Origin: Capilliphycus robustus
Lineage (GTDB): Bacteria > Cyanobacteriota > Cyanobacteriia > Cyanobacteriales > Microcoleaceae
Assembly: GCF_034932365.1 (NCBI RefSeq)
Contig: NZ_JAYGHR010000071.1
Coordinates: 1 to 64,000, forward strand
DNA: 64,000 bases
Reading direction: 5' to 3'
Below are positions 63,955 to 64,000 of this stretch, one piece after another. The number at the start of each line of letters is the position of its first letter. Positions within the stretch are counted from its first letter, which is position 1. The position numbers were made by a program, and so were the translations under genes. A model generated the notes under the pieces. That model searched no databases. It was given only the letters and a program-made list of their open reading frames with translations, and was not told the origin of the DNA.

Positions 63955-64000
63955 ATGGAAGAAATGGACAAGTCAATATCCTTTGATGGACGGGATATTA
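63955..64000 (+). CDS. Start of an unidentified gene (partial)
   Basis: An ATG follows a GAAGGAAG ribosome site and reads MEEMDKSISFDGRDI to the window end. This is too short to name a family. Confidence 0.4.
   Translation, partial: MEEMDKSISFDGRDI

Noticed and set aside
1..64000. tRNA and rRNA genes
   Set aside because: No cloverleaf with a matching T-arm (GGTTCGAATCC-like) or rRNA text was noticed on reading; small RNAs without strong signatures could be missed.

Overview
The window looks like the chromosome of a filamentous, non-heterocystous-type cyanobacterium (Oscillatoriales-like; genus not assignable from sequence alone). The evidence is the dense GCGATCGC (HIP1) sites, the clock output kinase SasA, the photoprotective flavodiiron pair Flv3/Flv1, a group 2 sigma factor, a GH57 branching enzyme, xisH/xisI, DUF760, and many short tandem repeats between genes. 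One run of exactly 100 N inside a tandem repeat shows it is a draft assembly.

Layout. 0-0.7 kb: the 5' end of an IS200/IS605-type TnpB element abuts the 3' half of mutY. 0.7-6.2 kb: sasA, a DUF2079 membrane protein, then an accessory patch with a small antitoxin-like ORF, a frameshifted ORF, a HEPN protein, an xisI fragment, xisI and a nonsense-mutated xisH. 6.2-15.3 kb: hisC, a methyltransferase, and a surface-polysaccharide block (GT4, GT2, SLBB/Wza-like export protein, Wzc-like chain-length regulator/kinase). 15.3-20 kb: argJ between two small IS605-derived remnants, two tandem 64-aa paralogues, and a GH57 branching enzyme. 20.4-28.6 kb: pirin with a divergent HxlR regulator, a PhnD-like lipoprotein overlapping a histidine kinase, a PEP-CTERM choice-of-anchor I protein, and CapA.

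29-39.6 kb: an intact TnpB element, a 40-aa protein, a divergent pair formed by a coiled-coil membrane protein and a TerB-dynamin GTPase, and a 1384-aa hybrid kinase. 40.3-45 kb: flv3 - degenerate vWA protein - flv1. 45.3-52.3 kb: sfsA, murJ, a carotenoid oxygenase, aroH, sppA, and an EamA transporter whose last codons come from a TnpB element. 52.3-55.9 kb: two TnpB elements in opposite orientation flank the 5' half of mutY and a DUF760 gene. 56-64 kb: a group 2 sigma factor, Anbu, a HAD phosphatase, a SWIM protein with a SNF2 helicase, and the start of one more gene.

The most striking structural signal is that mutY is cut at one codon by a TnpB element and its halves lie 53 kb apart on opposite strands. 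The orientation of halves and elements fits a 52-kb inversion between two inverted TnpB copies (or an assembly misjoin at the repeat). The 52.3-kb copy is visibly mosaic, as that model predicts. The best candidates for an undescribed system are the TerB-dynamin GTPase with its divergent coiled-coil partner, and the vWA protein lacking its metal site between flv3 and flv1.
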